Assembly (NCBI RefSeq): GCF_011382965.1
Contig: NZ_CP049934.1
Location: forward strand, 2,232,001 to 2,296,000
DNA: 64,000 bases
Reading direction: 5' to 3'
From: Leucobacter insecticola
Lineage (GTDB): Bacteria > Actinomycetota > Actinomycetes > Actinomycetales > Microbacteriaceae
Shown piece after piece: positions 17,332 through 26,171 of the stretch. The notes under the pieces are model-generated. The model searched no databases. It saw only the letters and a program-made list of their open reading frames with translations, and was not told the DNA's origin. Position 1 is the stretch's first letter. Every line of letters begins with the position of its first letter. The translations under genes and the position numbers were made by a program.

Positions 17332-17412
17332 ATGGACGACCCGCCCAATTTATTGAGTTCTGTATTGCGTCCCACCCCGGTCCTCACCGGCCAAGGGACA
17401 ACCCGCCTGTAG
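17332..17412 (+). CDS. Candidate mgtA leader peptide (26 aa)
   Basis: A 26-codon ORF begins at 17332 behind AGGAGGTGATCC (17317-17328), a 12-base perfect complement of the usual 16S rRNA 3' end, with the AGGAGG core nine bases from the ATG. The peptide begins MDDPPN and later has RPTPV. Acidic residues and prolines right after the start are the signature of leader peptides such as MgtL, whose translation is destabilised at low Mg2+. It lies between the M-box hairpin and mgtA, stopping 112 bases before the mgtA start. A second overlapping frame (about 37 codons ending at 17356) has no comparable ribosome-binding site. Translation is not proven. Confidence 0.55.
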   Translation: MDDPPNLLSSVLRPTPVLTGQGTTRL

Positions 17413-17512
17413 CACAGGCTCGGCGCACCGCCATCGGATCCACGATCCGCTATTTGGCGTGCCCAATTCCCAAGATTCTCGTGTGCGCCCCTCAGGGTGT
17501 ACGTCACGAAAG

Positions 17513-17524
17513 GCCTGATCAGGC
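17513..17524 (+). promoter_or_regulatory. 12-bp palindrome abutting the mgtA start codon
   Basis: GCCTGATCAGGC is a perfect palindrome that ends one base before the mgtA ATG. The only purine-rich ribosome-binding candidate (GAAAGG, 17508-17513) touches its left arm, so the structure could limit initiation at mgtA or act as an operator. Confidence 0.35.
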
Positions 17525-20278
17525 ATGAACACGTTGAACTCAACGAGCGGCCAGACCGCCACAGCAGTTCTGTCCTCGCCGCCGCCCCGCAAGGGCAAGA
17601 AGCAGCGCGGACGGGCAAACCAGGGAGAAGAGCGCCGCGCACTCCTCTCCGACACCCAACAGACAATGTTGCGCGACGCCGCACTCGCCGCACCCGAGAC
17701 CGCACTCAGCACCATGGGCGGCACCATTGAGGGTCTTACGGCAGTGCAGGTCGAAGAACGCCAGGAACGTTACGGCCTGAACGAGGTCAGCCACGACAAG
17801 CCGGCCCCCGCGATCCTGCAGTTCCTGGCGACGTTTAAGAACCCCTTCATTGTCATCTTGATGTTCCTCGTCACCATCATGGTGTTCACGGACATCATCT
17901 GGGCTGACCCCGAGGAAGGACCCGAATACACGGGCGTCATCACCATCTCCGTGATGGTGCTCGCGAGCGCGATCCTGCGATTCTGGCAGGAGTACCGCTC
18001 GAGCCGTTCAGCCGAAGCTCTGAAGGCGATGGTCCGCACGACCGCCGCCGTGACCCGCTCGCAGAAGGGCGTCGCAGTCACCCGCGAGCTGCCGATCGAA
18101 GAGATCATGCCGGGTGACATCATCCAGCTCGCCGCGGGCGATATGATCCCCGCGGACGTCCGCCTGCTGCGTTCCAAGGACCTGCAGCTGAACCAGGCGA
18201 TGCTGACGGGCGAATCACTGCCGACGGAGAAGACGCCGGAGCCCATGCTTGAGCTCGATACCAAGGATCTGCTCGACGCCACCAACATCGGCTTCATGGG
18301 CACCTCCGTGGTCAGCGGTTCGGGCACCGCGGTCGTGCTCGGCACCGGGAGCAACAGCTACTTCGGCAGCATGGCCTCGAGCCTCAGCAGCACCCGCCCC
18401 GAGACGAGCTTCGACAAGGGCATCCGCAACGTCACCTTCCTGCTCATCAAGTTCATGCTGTTCATGGTGCCGTGTGTGTTCATCATCAACGGCCTGACCA
18501 AGGACTGGACGAGCGCCTTCCTGTTTGCCGTCACCGTTGCGGTGGGCATGACCCCCGAGATGCTGCCGCTGATCGTCACGGCGAACCTCGCCAAGGGCGC
18601 ACAGTTCATGGCAAAGCGCAAAGTCATCGTGAAGCGCCTCAACAGCATCCAGAACTTCGGTGCGATGGATGTGCTCTGCACCGACAAGACCGGAACCCTC
18701 ACCGAGGATCGCATCGTGCTGGAGCGCCACCTCGATCTCAACGGCGATACTTCCGAAGAGATCCTGCAGCTCGCGACCGCGAACGCGCACTTCCAGACCG
18801 GGCTGCGTAACCTCCTCGATCGTGCGATCATCGACGCCGGCGCGGGTTCCGTGCTCGACCGGGTCCTGACCGACTACGAGCTGGTTGACGAGATGCCGTT
18901 CGACTTCGTGCGGCGGCGGATGTCGGTGGTGGTCAGCGATGCCGAACAGCACCTCATCATCACCAAGGGTGCCGCGGAGGAAGTAATGTCGGTGTGCACC
19001 TCCGAGCGTCGCGGCGACGAAGTGCGTGAGTTGACCACCGAGCGCAAGCTTGAGATCAACGCACTTATCGCGGAAAACAACAAGCTCGGCATGCGGGTGC
19101 TCGCGCTCGCAACACGGAGCGTGCGGCCGATCCCCGAGCGGGGCACTGAGGCAGACTACTTCACGAGCGATGAGCGCGACATGACCCTCGTCGGTCTGCT
19201 CGCCTTCCTTGACCCGCCCAAGGCTTCGGCATCCGATGCGATCGAAAAGATCCAGGCGTACGGCACGCAGGTGAAGGTCATCACGGGCGACAACGAGCTG
19301 GTTGCCGCGACGGTCTGCCGCGAGGTCGGGATCGACGTCGGCACCGTGGTGCTCGGCAGCGCGATCGATGATTTGTCGATGGAAGAGCTGACGGAGCTGG
19401 CGGAGCGGACCACAGTGTTCGCGAAGGTCAACCCGCTGCAGAAGGCACGCATCGTCGAGGCGATCCGCGCTGGGGATCACGTCGTCGGCTTCCTCGGTGA
19501 TGGCATCAACGACGCGGCAGCGCTGCGCACGGCGGACGTCGGCATCTCCGTCGACACCGCGGTCGATATCGCGAAGGAGTCAGCTGACATCATCCTGCTG
19601 GAGAAGGATCTGGGCGTGCTCGAAGAGGGCATCATTGAGGGCCGCCGCACATTCGGGAACACCATCAAGTACATCAAGATGACGGCGTCGTCGAACTTCG
19701 GCAACATGTTCTCGGTACTTGTCGCGAGCGCCATGCTGCCGTTCATCCCGATGATCCCGCTCGTGGTGCTGGTGCAGAACCTGTCTTACGATCTCTCGAT
19801 GCTCACCGTCACCTGGGACAAGATGGATGACGAGTACCTGCGCAAGCCCCGCAAGTGGGAGACGAAGAGCCTCGCACAGTTCATGATCCGGATCGGACCC
19901 ATCAGCTCGATCTTCGACATCACCACCTTCGCACTGATGTGGTTCATCTTCCAGGCGAACACCGTCGGCGACGCGTCGCTCTTCCAGTCCGGTTGGTTCA
20001 TCGAGTCGCTGCTGTCGCAGACTCTGATCGTGCACATGATCCGCACCAAGAAGATTCCGTTCATTCAGTCAACGGCCGCCTGGCCTGTACTGGTCGCGAC
20101 TTCGATCGTGTGTGTCTTTGGTCTGATCCTGCCATTCTCGGGTTGGGGTCAGTCGCTCGGCCTGGTGCCGCTGCCCTGGAGCTACTTCCCGTGGCTGATC
20201 GGTACGCTGCTCGCTTACATGGGACTGACGCAGTTCCTGAAAGTCCGCTTCGTGAAGAAGTTTGGCACCTGGCTCTAA
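17525..20278 (+). CDS. mgtA: Mg2+-translocating P-type ATPase MgtA
   Basis: The 917-residue P3B-type ATPase has an unusually basic, proline-containing N-terminus (about 60 residues, PPPRKGKKQRGR), the actuator motif LTGESLPTEK (about residue 227), the phosphorylation motif DKTGTLTEDR (about residue 389), the nucleotide-domain KGAAEEV and the hinge GDGINDAAALRTADVG, followed by the C-terminal six-helix part (LVVLVQNLSYDLS). It imports Mg2+. Expression is expected to be set by the upstream M-box and possibly by the leader peptide. The region before the ATG has only a weak ribosome-binding site flanking a palindrome. Confidence 0.96.
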   Translation: MNTLNSTSGQTATAVLSSPPPRKGKKQRGRANQGEERRALLSDTQQTMLRDAALAAPETALSTMGGTIEGLTAVQVEERQERYGLNEVSHDKPAPAILQFLATFKNPFIVILMFLVTIMVFTDIIWADPEEGPEYTGVITISVMVLASAILRFWQEYRSSRSAEALKAMVRTTAAVTRSQKGVAVTRELPIEEIMPGDIIQLAAGDMIPADVRLLRSKDLQLNQAMLTGESLPTEKTPEPMLELDTKDLLDATNIGFMGTSVVSGSGTAVVLGTGSNSYFGSMASSLSSTRPETSFDKGIRNVTFLLIKFMLFMVPCVFIINGLTKDWTSAFLFAVTVAVGMTPEMLPLIVTANLAKGAQFMAKRKVIVKRLNSIQNFGAMDVLCTDKTGTLTEDRIVLERHLDLNGDTSEEILQLATANAHFQTGLRNLLDRAIIDAGAGSVLDRVLTDYELVDEMPFDFVRRRMSVVVSDAEQHLIITKGAAEEVMSVCTSERRGDEVRELTTERKLEINALIAENNKLGMRVLALATRSVRPIPERGTEADYFTSDERDMTLVGLLAFLDPPKASASDAIEKIQAYGTQVKVITGDNELVAATVCREVGIDVGTVVLGSAIDDLSMEELTELAERTTVFAKVNPLQKARIVEAIRAGDHVVGFLGDGINDAAALRTADVGISVDTAVDIAKESADIILLEKDLGVLEEGIIEGRRTFGNTIKYIKMTASSNFGNMFSVLVASAMLPFIPMIPLVVLVQNLSYDLSMLTVTWDKMDDEYLRKPRKWETKSLAQFMIRIGPISSIFDITTFALMWFIFQANTVGDASLFQSGWFIESLLSQTLIVHMIRTKKIPFIQSTAAWPVLVATSIVCVFGLILPFSGWGQSLGLVPLPWSYFPWLIGTLLAYMGLTQFLKVRFVKKFGTWL

Positions 20279-20292
20279 CCCTGCCTCGACTG

Positions 20293-20339
20293 ATACTTTC
20301 GGCTGATACACGTACTTCGCGTGTATCAGCCGAAAGTGT
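20293..20339. terminator. 18-bp perfect hairpin between mgtA and mgtE
   Basis: The arms 20295-20312 and 20320-20337 are perfectly complementary over 18 bp with a 7-nt loop; a G-T and an A-T pair extend the stem to 20293/20339. It begins 16 bases after the mgtA stop and ends five bases before the mgtE ATG. No U-run follows. It probably terminates mgtA transcripts, but because it covers the place where the mgtE ribosome-binding site should be it may also control mgtE. Confidence 0.62.
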
Positions 20340-20344
20340 TTGCC

Positions 20345-21700
20345 ATGACCATTCACACCGAACAGCTCGATCAGCTCATCGATCGCATCCCGCAGCAACT
20401 CGAGAGCCGCGAACTCGCCCCGATCACTGCCGAACTCACAGAACTGTCGTCACCGGATCTGGTGGTGGTGTTCGAGCATCTTTCGGTGCAGCACCGCGCG
20501 ATGGCGCATCGGCTGTTGCCGAAGGATCGTGCACTCGAGGTGTTCGAGGCGCTTGATCCTGCGCTGCAGAGCGACCTCCTCACCGCGCTGCAGGCACCGG
20601 AGGTCGCCCAACTATTCGCGGAGCTTGATCCCGATGACCGCATGTGGCTGCTCGACGAAGTACCCGCCGCGCTTGCTGCCAGGCTCCTGAGCGGTCTTCC
20701 CGCCGAAGAGCGCGCTTTGACCGCCGGGTTGCTCGGATATCCACAAGACAGCGTCGGGCGCCGTATGACACCCGAGATGGTGAGCACCCACGTTGGGACA
20801 ACGGTCGCGGCGACGATGCAGAGGGTGCGTGATCGTCTCGCAGACGCCGAAACGATCTACACAATCCCGGTACTCGATCACGGCCGCAAAGTGGTTGGGG
20901 TCATTAGCCTGCGGGATCTGCTTGGTGCCACAGATGACACCCTGGTCGAGCATCTCATGCAGGCCCCTCACACCGCAGAGGCAACCCTCGACGCCGAACA
21001 CGCAGCTCGGCTCTGTGTCGACCTGCGGTTACTCGCCATGCCGATCGTCGACAGCGAGAACCGTCTCGTTGGCATGCTCACCATTGATGACGCGGCACGT
21101 ATCGTCGAGATCGAGGAGAACGAGGATTCGGCGCGCCAGGGCGGTGTCGAACCGCTGAATCGACCGTACCTTTCGACCCCGGTATTCACCATCGTACGCT
21201 CGCGCGTGGTGTGGTTGCTGGTGCTCGCGCTCGGTGCGGCGTTGACCGTGCAGGTGCTTTCTGCCTTTGAGGCGACAATCGAACAGGTCACGGCCCTCGC
21301 CCTGTTTGTGCCGCTGCTCATTGGCACGGGCGGCAACACCGGCAATCAGGCCGCCACCACGGTGACCCGAGCCCTCGCGCTTGGTGATGTCAGGCCGCGG
21401 GATCTTGCGCGCGTGCTCGGCAAGGAAGTACGCACGGGCGCAATGCTCGGCCTGCTCCTCGGGTGCATGGGGTTCGGGATCACCGCTGTCTTCTTCAGCC
21501 CAGACATCGGTGTGGTGATCGGACTCACCCTCCTCGCCGTCTGCACGGTCGCTGCCTCGGTCGGCGGGGTGATGCCGCTGGCCGCGCGAGCAATCAAGGT
21601 GGATCCTGCGGTATTTTCAAATCCGTTCATCACGACGTTTGTGGACGCCACAGGCCTGATCATCTACTTCCTGATCGCCCGTACGGTGCTGCAGCTGTAG
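20345..21700 (+). CDS. mgtE: Mg2+ channel/transporter MgtE
   Basis: The 451-residue protein has the MgtE N domain (residues about 1-130, alpha-solenoid with LTELSSPDLVVVFEHL), a CBS-domain pair (about 130-255, ending LTIDDAARIVEIEENED) and five C-terminal transmembrane helices with the pore phrase LIGTGGNTGNQAATTVTRAL. In the family the N and CBS domains sense cytoplasmic Mg2+ and close the pore. The ATG at 20345 begins the conserved protein; an upstream GTG lies inside the hairpin. No ribosome-binding site is free of the hairpin. It forms a Mg2+ uptake pair with MgtA. Confidence 0.95.
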   Translation: MTIHTEQLDQLIDRIPQQLESRELAPITAELTELSSPDLVVVFEHLSVQHRAMAHRLLPKDRALEVFEALDPALQSDLLTALQAPEVAQLFAELDPDDRMWLLDEVPAALAARLLSGLPAEERALTAGLLGYPQDSVGRRMTPEMVSTHVGTTVAATMQRVRDRLADAETIYTIPVLDHGRKVVGVISLRDLLGATDDTLVEHLMQAPHTAEATLDAEHAARLCVDLRLLAMPIVDSENRLVGMLTIDDAARIVEIEENEDSARQGGVEPLNRPYLSTPVFTIVRSRVVWLLVLALGAALTVQVLSAFEATIEQVTALALFVPLLIGTGGNTGNQAATTVTRALALGDVRPRDLARVLGKEVRTGAMLGLLLGCMGFGITAVFFSPDIGVVIGLTLLAVCTVAASVGGVMPLAARAIKVDPAVFSNPFITTFVDATGLIIYFLIARTVLQL

Positions 21701-24655
21701 CTACCACCCCTCGGTGAGGACCCGATCGAGCGCAGACACGACGTAGTCGGCACTCTCAGCGGTGAGACACAGCGGGGGCTTCACCTTCAGCACGTTGGAG
21801 CGCTCGGAGGTCGTAAGCACCACGACCCCGAGTTCCTTCAGGCGCTCACAGATCGCAGCCGCCTCAGCGGTCGCGGGTTCCATGGTGTCGCGATCCCGCA
21901 CCAGCTCAACACCGAGGTACAGACCCTCGCCGTGCACCGGCCCGATGATGGCGTGACGCTCGGCGAGCCCACGGAAGCCTGCCGCGAGCCGCGCCCCCAC
22001 TACTCGAGCGTTCTCCTGTAGGCCTTCCGCCGCCATCGCGTCGAGCACGGCCAGCCCCACTCGGCAGCTCAGGGGATTACCACCTGCGGAGGCAAAAAAC
22101 TGCCCCTGGGTTGCGAGCGCATCAGCGATCCGCTTCGAAGTAATGACGCCACCGATCGGGAATCCGTTGCCCATTGGCTTCGCGATCGTGATGATGTCGG
22201 GGCTGACCCCCGACTGTTCGAAGCCCCAGAAGCTCGACCCCATGCGACCAAAGCCCACCTGGACCTCGTCGGCGATGCACAGACCGCCCGCGGCACGCAC
22301 TCGCGCATAAGTGTCCGCGAGATACCCCTCGGGCAGCAACACGCCACCGGCATTGCCGAGCACCGACTCGCAGATGAACGCGGCCGGCGCCCGCCCCTCG
22401 GCGGCGAGCTGCGCAAGATCCCGCCCCAGGTCTGCAGCGTACTGGGCCCCGGTCGCCTCGCCGCGGTAGGTTCCACGGTAACGGTTCGGCACGTCGGCGA
22501 CGTGCACCCAGTCGGGCCGGTTTTCGAGTGCATAGGGGTTGTCGTAAGCGGAAGTCGTCACTGCATCGGAGGCCATCGTCCAGCCGTGGTAGGCCTCGCG
22601 CAGTGCGACAACGGTCTTGCGTCCGGTCGCGGCCTGGGCGAGCCGCAGCGCCAGATCCACCGCCTCCGAGCCGCTGTTGACCAGCAAGACGGTATCGAGT
22701 TCGCTCCCCGCGGGCAGCAGCGCAAGCAGCCGCTCACTGTACTCGGCGAGTTCGCGGTAGAGGAAGCGCGAATTGGTGTTCAGGATCCGGATCTGCCGGT
22801 TCACCGCGTCCGCGACGCCGGGGTGGCCGTGCCCCAGTCCCGTGACGTTGTTGACCATGTCGATGTAGGCGCGCCCGGTCGTGTCAACCAGGTGGTGCCG
22901 CCAACCGCGCTCGATCTGCATGGGGCGCTCATAGTAGCGCTCCTGCGCACTCGCAAAGATCTGTTCGCGGCGGGCGAGCTCGGCGGCCGATTCGTCGTGC
23001 TGCGCAAGCTGCGGCAGTCCGAGGATCGCGGCGGGGTCGTGCGTGAAGCGTGACCATGCGGGCACGCGCTCCGGCGTCACGAGGGCAGCGCGGTTCTCGT
23101 CGAATTCGACCGTGTCATGAACATCGGCGCGACGCAGCCCCACCGCGAGTGAACGCGGTTCCGTGCTCTCGTGCAGCGAAGCGATCGCGTCGCCCGCAGC
23201 GAGTTCGGTTCCGAGTGACAGGCTGTGCTGGATCCCGCGCAGCGCAAGCACCCAGCCATCGCCGGTCTCGATCCGCAAGGTGCCAGCGTCGACGTTGATG
23301 ACCCGGCCGGCAGCGGGTGCGGTCACGGAGAAGGAGCCGCCGGCAGGCAGCCACACTTCAGCGTCGATGGGCCAGGTTGCCGCAGCGTCTGGTGTATCGA
23401 CGACAGTCCTCGTCATGCGGTAAACCCCGTACGGCAGCACTGCGGCCGGCGCGCCATCGGCGAAGGCGCGCATGATGAGCTGCTCCTCCGCGTCTGACGC
23501 CTGCCACTTTCCGGCTTCCAGAGCCTCGCTCTCCACACCGGGATCAAGCACCGCCACCTTGCCGGTGAGTCCCGGCAGCAGGGCGCGCAAAGGATCTCCT
23601 GCAACACTCTGAGGCTCCGGCATGGTAACCGCAATACCCAAGCGCGCGAGCACCTGCTCGGTCATCTCGGCGAGCGGCAGTAGCGTCGCAGAATCGAAGA
23701 TCGCCTGCTCCCCCGCGATCCGCTCACGCGCATACTCGTTGTCGCCGTCGATCTCGAGCTGGCGCCAGCCGCTCGCAACGAGCAGCGCGGCCCGAAGCAC
23801 GATAAGCGGCCACAGTGCACGCGCCTCAGTCTCATGTAGCGGAGCATCACGGTGGAAGGCGCTGACGGCATCGAGGAGCCGCAGCGGACGCGCGGGCTCG
23901 TGGTGCAGCAGCGACGAACAAGTCACGGCGAGTTCGGCAACGCGCCACCCCATACCGAGATCCCCGAGGTCGAGCACGGTGTGGGGGTGCAGGCGCGTGT
24001 CGCTGCCACGGCGCCCCATGACGTTGTCATCGGTGAGATCACCGTGGATCGCCTGCACCGGCAGTGCGCTCTGCACCGCGGACAGCGCGGCATTGGCCGC
24101 CTCCGCGGCGGCGATCACCCGATCCCGCAGCGGGGCATCGGTGATCGAGGCGGCGAGCCCCATCGTCTCCGCGTACGCGACACGCATGTCCCACATCTGC
24201 GCGCGTTCAAGGCCGGGATGCGTCAGCCCGGCGAGTGCGTTCACCGAGGCAGCAGCCAGTGCCCCAAACTCTTCGATGACGATCGGCGCAAAATAGCCCG
24301 CGTCGACCATCGGCTCACCTTCGGCAAACTCGCTGCGGCGCGCCGCAAATCCGCCCCAGCTTTGCGTTAGCTCGCCATCAAGCCCGGGCAGCACACTCGC
24401 GACGGCCACACCGGCAGCCCGGTAGGCATCGAGCGCGGCGTGCTGCGCGTCTCGTGCGGCATCTTCAAAGACCGGATTGTCGATCCGCAACACACTGCGT
24501 GAACCGTCTGTAGCAACCAGGGCAAAGTTGCGATCCTGGTTGCTACCCAGCTCTCGAACCTGCACGTCGAGGCCGTAGCACTCGCGGGCAATCATTGCGG
24601 CATCTGCTTCTGAAATTTCCGGGCGCACCAAGCCGCCCGACGGAACTGTCGACAT
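21701..24655 (-). CDS. Fusion protein: APH-type kinase, M23-like domain, class III aminotransferase
   Basis: The 984-residue protein joins three parts. Residues about 20-340 form an aminoglycoside/choline-kinase-type phosphotransferase with the Brenner motif HGDLTDDN (204-211) and Asp229/Asp232 in VLDLGDLG. Residues about 395-505 look like a barrel-sandwich M23 or lysostaphin-type domain without visible zinc ligands. Residues about 560-980 are a class III PLP aminotransferase with DEVQVGFGR (796-804) and the PLP lysine 826 in IAKPMGNG. Related bacterial fusions resemble ethanolamine-phosphate phospho-lyase joined to a kinase, so phosphorylation followed by PLP-dependent elimination or transamination of an amino alcohol is plausible. 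The ATG at 24655 has GGGAGAAG upstream. The stop abuts the mgtE stop. Confidence 0.85.
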   Translation of the reverse strand: MSTVPSGGLVRPEISEADAAMIARECYGLDVQVRELGSNQDRNFALVATDGSRSVLRIDNPVFEDAARDAQHAALDAYRAAGVAVASVLPGLDGELTQSWGGFAARRSEFAEGEPMVDAGYFAPIVIEEFGALAAASVNALAGLTHPGLERAQMWDMRVAYAETMGLAASITDAPLRDRVIAAAEAANAALSAVQSALPVQAIHGDLTDDNVMGRRGSDTRLHPHTVLDLGDLGMGWRVAELAVTCSSLLHHEPARPLRLLDAVSAFHRDAPLHETEARALWPLIVLRAALLVASGWRQLEIDGDNEYARERIAGEQAIFDSATLLPLAEMTEQVLARLGIAVTMPEPQSVAGDPLRALLPGLTGKVAVLDPGVESEALEAGKWQASDAEEQLIMRAFADGAPAAVLPYGVYRMTRTVVDTPDAAATWPIDAEVWLPAGGSFSVTAPAAGRVINVDAGTLRIETGDGWVLALRGIQHSLSLGTELAAGDAIASLHESTEPRSLAVGLRRADVHDTVEFDENRAALVTPERVPAWSRFTHDPAAILGLPQLAQHDESAAELARREQIFASAQERYYERPMQIERGWRHHLVDTTGRAYIDMVNNVTGLGHGHPGVADAVNRQIRILNTNSRFLYRELAEYSERLLALLPAGSELDTVLLVNSGSEAVDLALRLAQAATGRKTVVALREAYHGWTMASDAVTTSAYDNPYALENRPDWVHVADVPNRYRGTYRGEATGAQYAADLGRDLAQLAAEGRAPAAFICESVLGNAGGVLLPEGYLADTYARVRAAGGLCIADEVQVGFGRMGSSFWGFEQSGVSPDIITIAKPMGNGFPIGGVITSKRIADALATQGQFFASAGGNPLSCRVGLAVLDAMAAEGLQENARVVGARLAAGFRGLAERHAIIGPVHGEGLYLGVELVRDRDTMEPATAEAAAICERLKELGVVVLTTSERSNVLKVKPPLCLTAESADYVVSALDRVLTEGW

Positions 24656-24743
24656 ACACTTCTCCCAATGAGTGAACAATCAAGTGGGGTGTGTTGGGTG
24701 CCGGATTCGCGGTTGTGGGGCCACTGCGAATGCACACAGGCCC

Positions 24744-24757
24744 GGGCAGATCTGCCC
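24744..24757. terminator. 14-bp palindrome between the fusion gene and rdgB
   Basis: GGGCAGATCTGCCC is a perfect palindrome in the 150-base gap upstream of the fusion gene and downstream of rdgB on the reverse strand. It could be a weak terminator after rdgB or an operator for the fusion gene. No U-run is present. Confidence 0.3.
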
Positions 24758-24807
24758 ACGAGCCCAGGTTCGGTCGAATTATGCGCGCGAACGCAAAACG
24801 ACAGTGT

Positions 24808-25416
24808 CTAGGCTAGCCGCTCCACGATCTCGGGCGCAAGCGCACTGAACGCACGGGTGCGGTGCGACAGAGCGTCCTTTTCGGGCGCGGTGAGTTCGGC
24901 GGCCGAGCGAGTCTCCCCCTCCGGCTGAAACACGGGATCGTAACCAAAGCCGTGCTCGCCGTGCGGCTCACGCAGCACGCGCCCCGGCCACACACCCAGC
25001 TTCACTGTCTCGTGAGCATCGCCATCGTTGCCGGGCACCACCAACGCTGCCGCACACACGAAACCCGCAGCGCGGTGCTCGTCGGCAACGTCAGTCAACT
25101 GCCACAGCAGCAAATCAACATTTGCCCGGTCACTGCGCGCCGGTCCACCCCAGCGCGCCGAGAAGATGCCCGGAGAACCGCCGAGCACATCAACAGCGAT
25201 CCCCGAGTCGTCGGCGATCGCGGGAAGGCCAGTGTGAGCGGCTGCCGCGCGCGCCTTGAGTAACGCGTTGTCAGCAAAGCTCAGCCCGTTCTCGATCGGC
25301 TCGGGCCCGTCGTAACCGACAAGCTCGATCCCCGGGATCAACGGGCCGAGGATCCGGCGCAACTCCTCGAGCTTGTGTGCGTTGTGGGAGGCGAGGACCA
25401 CCGTGCGCGCAGTCAT
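24808..25416 (-). CDS. rdgB: XTP/dITP diphosphatase (RdgB/HAM1)
   Basis: The 202-residue Ham1-family pyrophosphatase starts with VVLASHNAHKLEELRRIL, the nucleotide-binding N-terminal motif, and has the acidic metal-binding segment IADDSGIAVDVLGGSPG and the C-terminal HGEHGFGYDPVF signature, followed by SHRTRAF. It hydrolyses dITP, XTP and ITP to monophosphates and so keeps deaminated purines out of DNA. It lies two bases after rph in the same direction, the usual actinobacterial murI-rph-rdgB order. Confidence 0.95.
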   Translation of the reverse strand: MTARTVVLASHNAHKLEELRRILGPLIPGIELVGYDGPEPIENGLSFADNALLKARAAAAHTGLPAIADDSGIAVDVLGGSPGIFSARWGGPARSDRANVDLLLWQLTDVADEHRAAGFVCAAALVVPGNDGDAHETVKLGVWPGRVLREPHGEHGFGYDPVFQPEGETRSAAELTAPEKDALSHRTRAFSALAPEIVERLA

Positions 25417-25418
25417 GG

Positions 25419-26171
25419 TTAGCGACTCTCCGCCAGAGCCTCTGCGAGGACCTTCCCCTGCAACAGGGTCAGTTCGGCCGCACTGACGAGCGCAAGATCA
25501 AGCAGTGCGTCAAGCTCTGCACGCTTGAACGGCATGCCCTCGGCGGTGCCCTGCACCTCGATGAAGTCGCCGGATCCGGTGACCACCACATTCATGTCCG
25601 TCTCCGCGCGCGAGTCCTCGACGTAGGCGAGATCACTCATCGGCGTACCGCCGACGATCCCGACCGACACGGCTGCAACGCTGTCGGTCAGCGGCGCGGC
25701 ATTCTTCGCAATGTGTCCCTCGGCGCGGGCCCAGGCGATCGCATCAGCGAGAGCAACATACCCTCCGGTGATCGACGCGGTGCGGGTGCCGCCGTCTGCC
25801 TGCAACACATCGCAGTCAATCACAATCGTGTTCTCACCGAGCGCTTTCGTGTCGATCACAGCGCGCAAGCTGCGGCCGATCAGTCGCGAAATCTCGTGGG
25901 TGCGACCACCAATCTTGCCGCGCACCGATTCACGCTGCATGCGCTCGTTCGTGGACCGCGGCAGCATCGAATACTCGGCCGTGACCCAGCCGGTACCCTG
26001 ACCCTTCAACCAGCGCGGTACCCCGGGCGTAAACGACGCGGTGCAGAGCACGCGGGTGTTCCCAAAGGAGATGAGTGCACTGCCCTCGGCCTGAGCGCTC
26101 CAACCTCGCTCAATCGCGACCGGACGCATCTGCGAGTTCTTGCGCCCATCGGCGCGGACAGTTTCGGTCAT
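25419..26171 (-). CDS. rph: Ribonuclease PH
   Basis: The 250-residue phosphorolytic 3'-5' exoribonuclease starts [18 protein letters not shown], has the active-site region [22 protein letters not shown] (quoted in two adjacent parts in the protein, about residues 74-95) and the aspartate-containing [19 protein letters not shown] segment. It trims tRNA 3' ends. It overlaps murI by four bases (ATGA). Confidence 0.96.
   Translation of the reverse strand: MTETVRADGRKNSQMRPVAIERGWSAQAEGSALISFGNTRVLCTASFTPGVPRWLKGQGTGWVTAEYSMLPRSTNERMQRESVRGKIGGRTHEISRLIGRSLRAVIDTKALGENTIVIDCDVLQADGGTRTASITGGYVALADAIAWARAEGHIAKNAAPLTDSVAAVSVGIVGGTPMSDLAYVEDSRAETDMNVVVTGSGDFIEVQGTAEGMPFKRAELDALLDLALVSAAELTLLQGKVLAEALAESR

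Noticed and set aside
17242..17356. A 37-codon frame in the mgtA leader overlapping the leader peptide.
   Set aside because: It contains the hairpin 17252-17271, has no ribosome-binding site comparable to the one at 17317-17328, and ends inside the better candidate.
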